Origin: Thermoplasmata archaeon
GTDB taxonomy: Archaea > Thermoplasmatota > E2 > DHVEG-1
Assembly: GCA_030641605.1 (NCBI GenBank)
Contig: DAOWHD010000035.1
Span: 1 to 6,129 of the forward strand
Length of the DNA stretch: 6,129 bases
Direction: 5' to 3'
Shown here: piece by piece, positions 4,712-6,129 of the stretch
How the letters are laid out: each line of letters opens with the position of its first letter
Position numbering within the stretch: position 1 is the stretch's first letter
The notes under the pieces: model-generated
The model's database searches: none
Told to the model about the DNA's origin: nothing
What the model saw: only the letters and a program-made list of their open reading frames with translations
Program-made: the position numbers and the translations under genes

Positions 4712-6129
4712 ATGTGGAAAAACATCAAAGCTACAACCGGAATGAAACTCAGATGCAAGGGATGGAAACAAGAAGCCATCCTACGAATGCTAGAAAACAA
4801 TCTCGAAAATGCTGAGATGCCTGAAGAATTAATTATATATGGTGGCACAGGCAAGGCTGCACGAAACTGGGAATGCTACGATAAAATTGTAGAAACTCTC
4901 AAAAATCTTGAAGACGACGAGACAATGGTCATTCAATCCGGTAAACCTGTAGCTGTTTTTAGAACATGGAAAAATTCACCGCGAGTACTTATGGCCAATT
5001 CCAACATAGTACCCCACTGGAGTACATGGGAAAAATTCCGCGAATTGGAGGAATTAGGTCTCATTATGTATGGCCAAATGACTGCAGGATCCTGGTGTTA
5101 TATTGGCACCCAAGGGATAATTCAGGGAACATACGAAACTTTTGCCGCACTTGCAAAAAAGCATTTCAACAGCAATCTGAAAGGGAAAATCGTTCTAACC
5201 GGCGGGATAGGCGGCATGGGAGGCGCCCAACCTCTTGCAGTTAAGATGGCAGGTGGTGTTTGTATCGCCATCGAATGTGATGAAAAGAGAATTGATAGGA
5301 GAATAGATGCAGGTTTCTGTGACGAAAAAGTAAAGGATATCGATCAAGCAGTAAAGATGGCTAAATCAGCCAAAGAAGAAGGGAAAGCACTTGCAATCGG
5401 CGTCTTGGGTAACTGTGCTGATATTTTGCCCAAATTGGCTAGAGATGGTTTTAAGCCAGATGTAGTAACAGATCAAACATCCGCACATGATGAACTTAAT
5501 GGATATGTCCCCTCTGGATTTTACGGTGATTCTTTAAAGGAGGCTTTTAAACTTAGAAAAGAAAGCCCTAATGAATACATCAAGCAGTCTATGGCGAGTA
5601 TGAAAAATCACTGTAACGCAATGATTAAGTTCAATAAAAATGGAGCAATTGTCTTTGACTATGGTAACAATCTTCGTGGACAGGCATTGAAAGCTGGACT
5701 TAAAAATGCATTTGATTATCCTGGCTTTGTACCTGCATATATAAGACCTATGCTTTGTATAGGTCAGGGCCCATTTAGGTGGCTTGCATTGTCTGGAGAT
5801 CCTGATGATATTCTGAAAACAGACAAGGCAGTTACCAAGATGTTTCCAGACGATGATGTCTTATCCAATTGGATTAAACTTGCAGAAAAATATCTCCCGT
5901 GGGAGGGACTCCCCTCTAGAGTTTGCTGGCTTGGATATGGCGAAAGGGAAAAATTTGCACTTGTCATCAATAGGATGGTAAGAGATAAAGAAATAGGCCC
6001 TGTTGCCATAACAAGGGATCATTTAGATGGCGGCAGTGTTGCCTCACCATATAGAGAAACCGAAAGTATGAAAGACGGCAGTGATGCTGTTGCAGATTGG
6101 CCCTTACTTAATGCATTATTAAACTGTGC
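4712..6129 (+). CDS. hutU: Urocanate hydratase (urocanase), C-terminus beyond the window
   Basis: Urocanase hydrates urocanate to imidazolone propionate, the second step of histidine breakdown to glutamate, using tightly bound NAD+ as an electrophile rather than as a redox carrier. The 472 visible codons align without gaps of note to bacterial HutU. Landmarks are [20 protein letters not shown] (43-62), [10 protein letters not shown], the glycine-rich NAD+-binding segment [10 protein letters not shown] (164-173), [14 protein letters not shown] (252-265), [10 protein letters not shown], and [16 protein letters not shown] carrying the active-site cysteine signature at Cys405. [16 protein letters not shown] starts at 436. 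About 80 residues, including the glycine-rich C-terminal part, are missing at the edge. The ATG at 4712 is the only start after the in-frame stop at 4694-4696, apart from internal ones. A strong BRE/TATA lies just upstream and no other hut gene is seen; hutH or hutI may lie beyond the window. No frameshift or lost catalytic residue is visible. Confidence 0.96.
   Translation, partial: MWKNIKATTGMKLRCKGWKQEAILRMLENNLENAEMPEELIIYGGTGKAARNWECYDKIVETLKNLEDDETMVIQSGKPVAVFRTWKNSPRVLMANSNIVPHWSTWEKFRELEELGLIMYGQMTAGSWCYIGTQGIIQGTYETFAALAKKHFNSNLKGKIVLTGGIGGMGGAQPLAVKMAGGVCIAIECDEKRIDRRIDAGFCDEKVKDIDQAVKMAKSAKEEGKALAIGVLGNCADILPKLARDGFKPDVVTDQTSAHDELNGYVPSGFYGDSLKEAFKLRKESPNEYIKQSMASMKNHCNAMIKFNKNGAIVFDYGNNLRGQALKAGLKNAFDYPGFVPAYIRPMLCIGQGPFRWLALSGDPDDILKTDKAVTKMFPDDDVLSNWIKLAEKYLPWEGLPSRVCWLGYGEREKFALVINRMVRDKEIGPVAITRDHLDGGSVASPYRETESMKDGSDAVADWPLLNALLNC

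Noticed and set aside
4597..4815. Plus-strand 72-codon frame overlapping the start of hutU
   Set aside because: It runs through the candidate hairpin, the hutU promoter and the first 35 codons of hutU in another frame; hutU is unmistakable, so this is a shadow.
1..6129. Mobile elements, CRISPR arrays, phage or toxin-antitoxin genes
   Set aside because: No transposase, integrase, regularly spaced repeats or paired small toxin-like genes are visible; the genes are ordinary housekeeping and metabolic ones.

Overview
The window is an AT-rich piece of archaeal chromosome. The evidence for Archaea is an Sm-like (SmAP/LSm) RNA-binding protein of minimal size, an archaeal-type asparaginyl-tRNA synthetase, a protein related to archaeal (type II) glyceraldehyde-3-phosphate dehydrogenase, and promoters with a BRE-like purine tract and a TATA box about 28-38 bases before the start codons. 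Two genes (SmAP and urocanase) have almost no room for a leader and no Shine-Dalgarno sequence, so they look leaderless. The combination of AsnRS, this divergent GAPDH-like protein, urocanase and mixed leaderless/SD-led genes best fits the Thermoplasmatota (Thermoplasmatales relatives or uncultured marine/sedimentary groups). That placement is inference from protein resemblance, not from a search.

Layout. Bases 1-3940 hold four genes, all on the minus strand; in transcription order they are a GAPDH-like dehydrogenase (2873-3940), an HD-domain phosphohydrolase (1511-2779), asnS (110-1420) and the start of an acylphosphatase gene cut by the window edge (1-98). The acylphosphatase gene follows asnS by 11 bases, with its Shine-Dalgarno sequence touching the asnS stop codon, so these two are probably one transcript. 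The other gaps are 90-93 bases and each holds a possible TATA element. A divergent promoter region (3941-4059) separates the GAPDH-like gene from the plus-strand SmAP gene (4060-4275). A 436-base stretch without a convincing protein gene follows (4276-4711). It contains two BRE/TATA promoters sharing the same heptamer and, between them, a strong inverted repeat that could be a small structured RNA. Urocanase (hutU) starts at 4712 and runs off the right edge about 80 residues short of its usual end.

How the genes fit together. They do not form one pathway: tRNA charging (asnS), acyl-phosphate hydrolysis (acyP), presumed nucleotide hydrolysis (HD protein), central carbon metabolism (GAPDH-like), RNA binding (SmAP) and histidine breakdown (hutU). 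I see no mobile element, CRISPR array, tRNA or rRNA, and no clear new multi-gene system. The points most worth a second look are the altered active site of the GAPDH-like protein, the candidate small RNA at about 4573-4646, the repeated promoter module in front of it and in front of hutU, and the lack of the ribosomal L37e gene that commonly follows an archaeal Sm gene.
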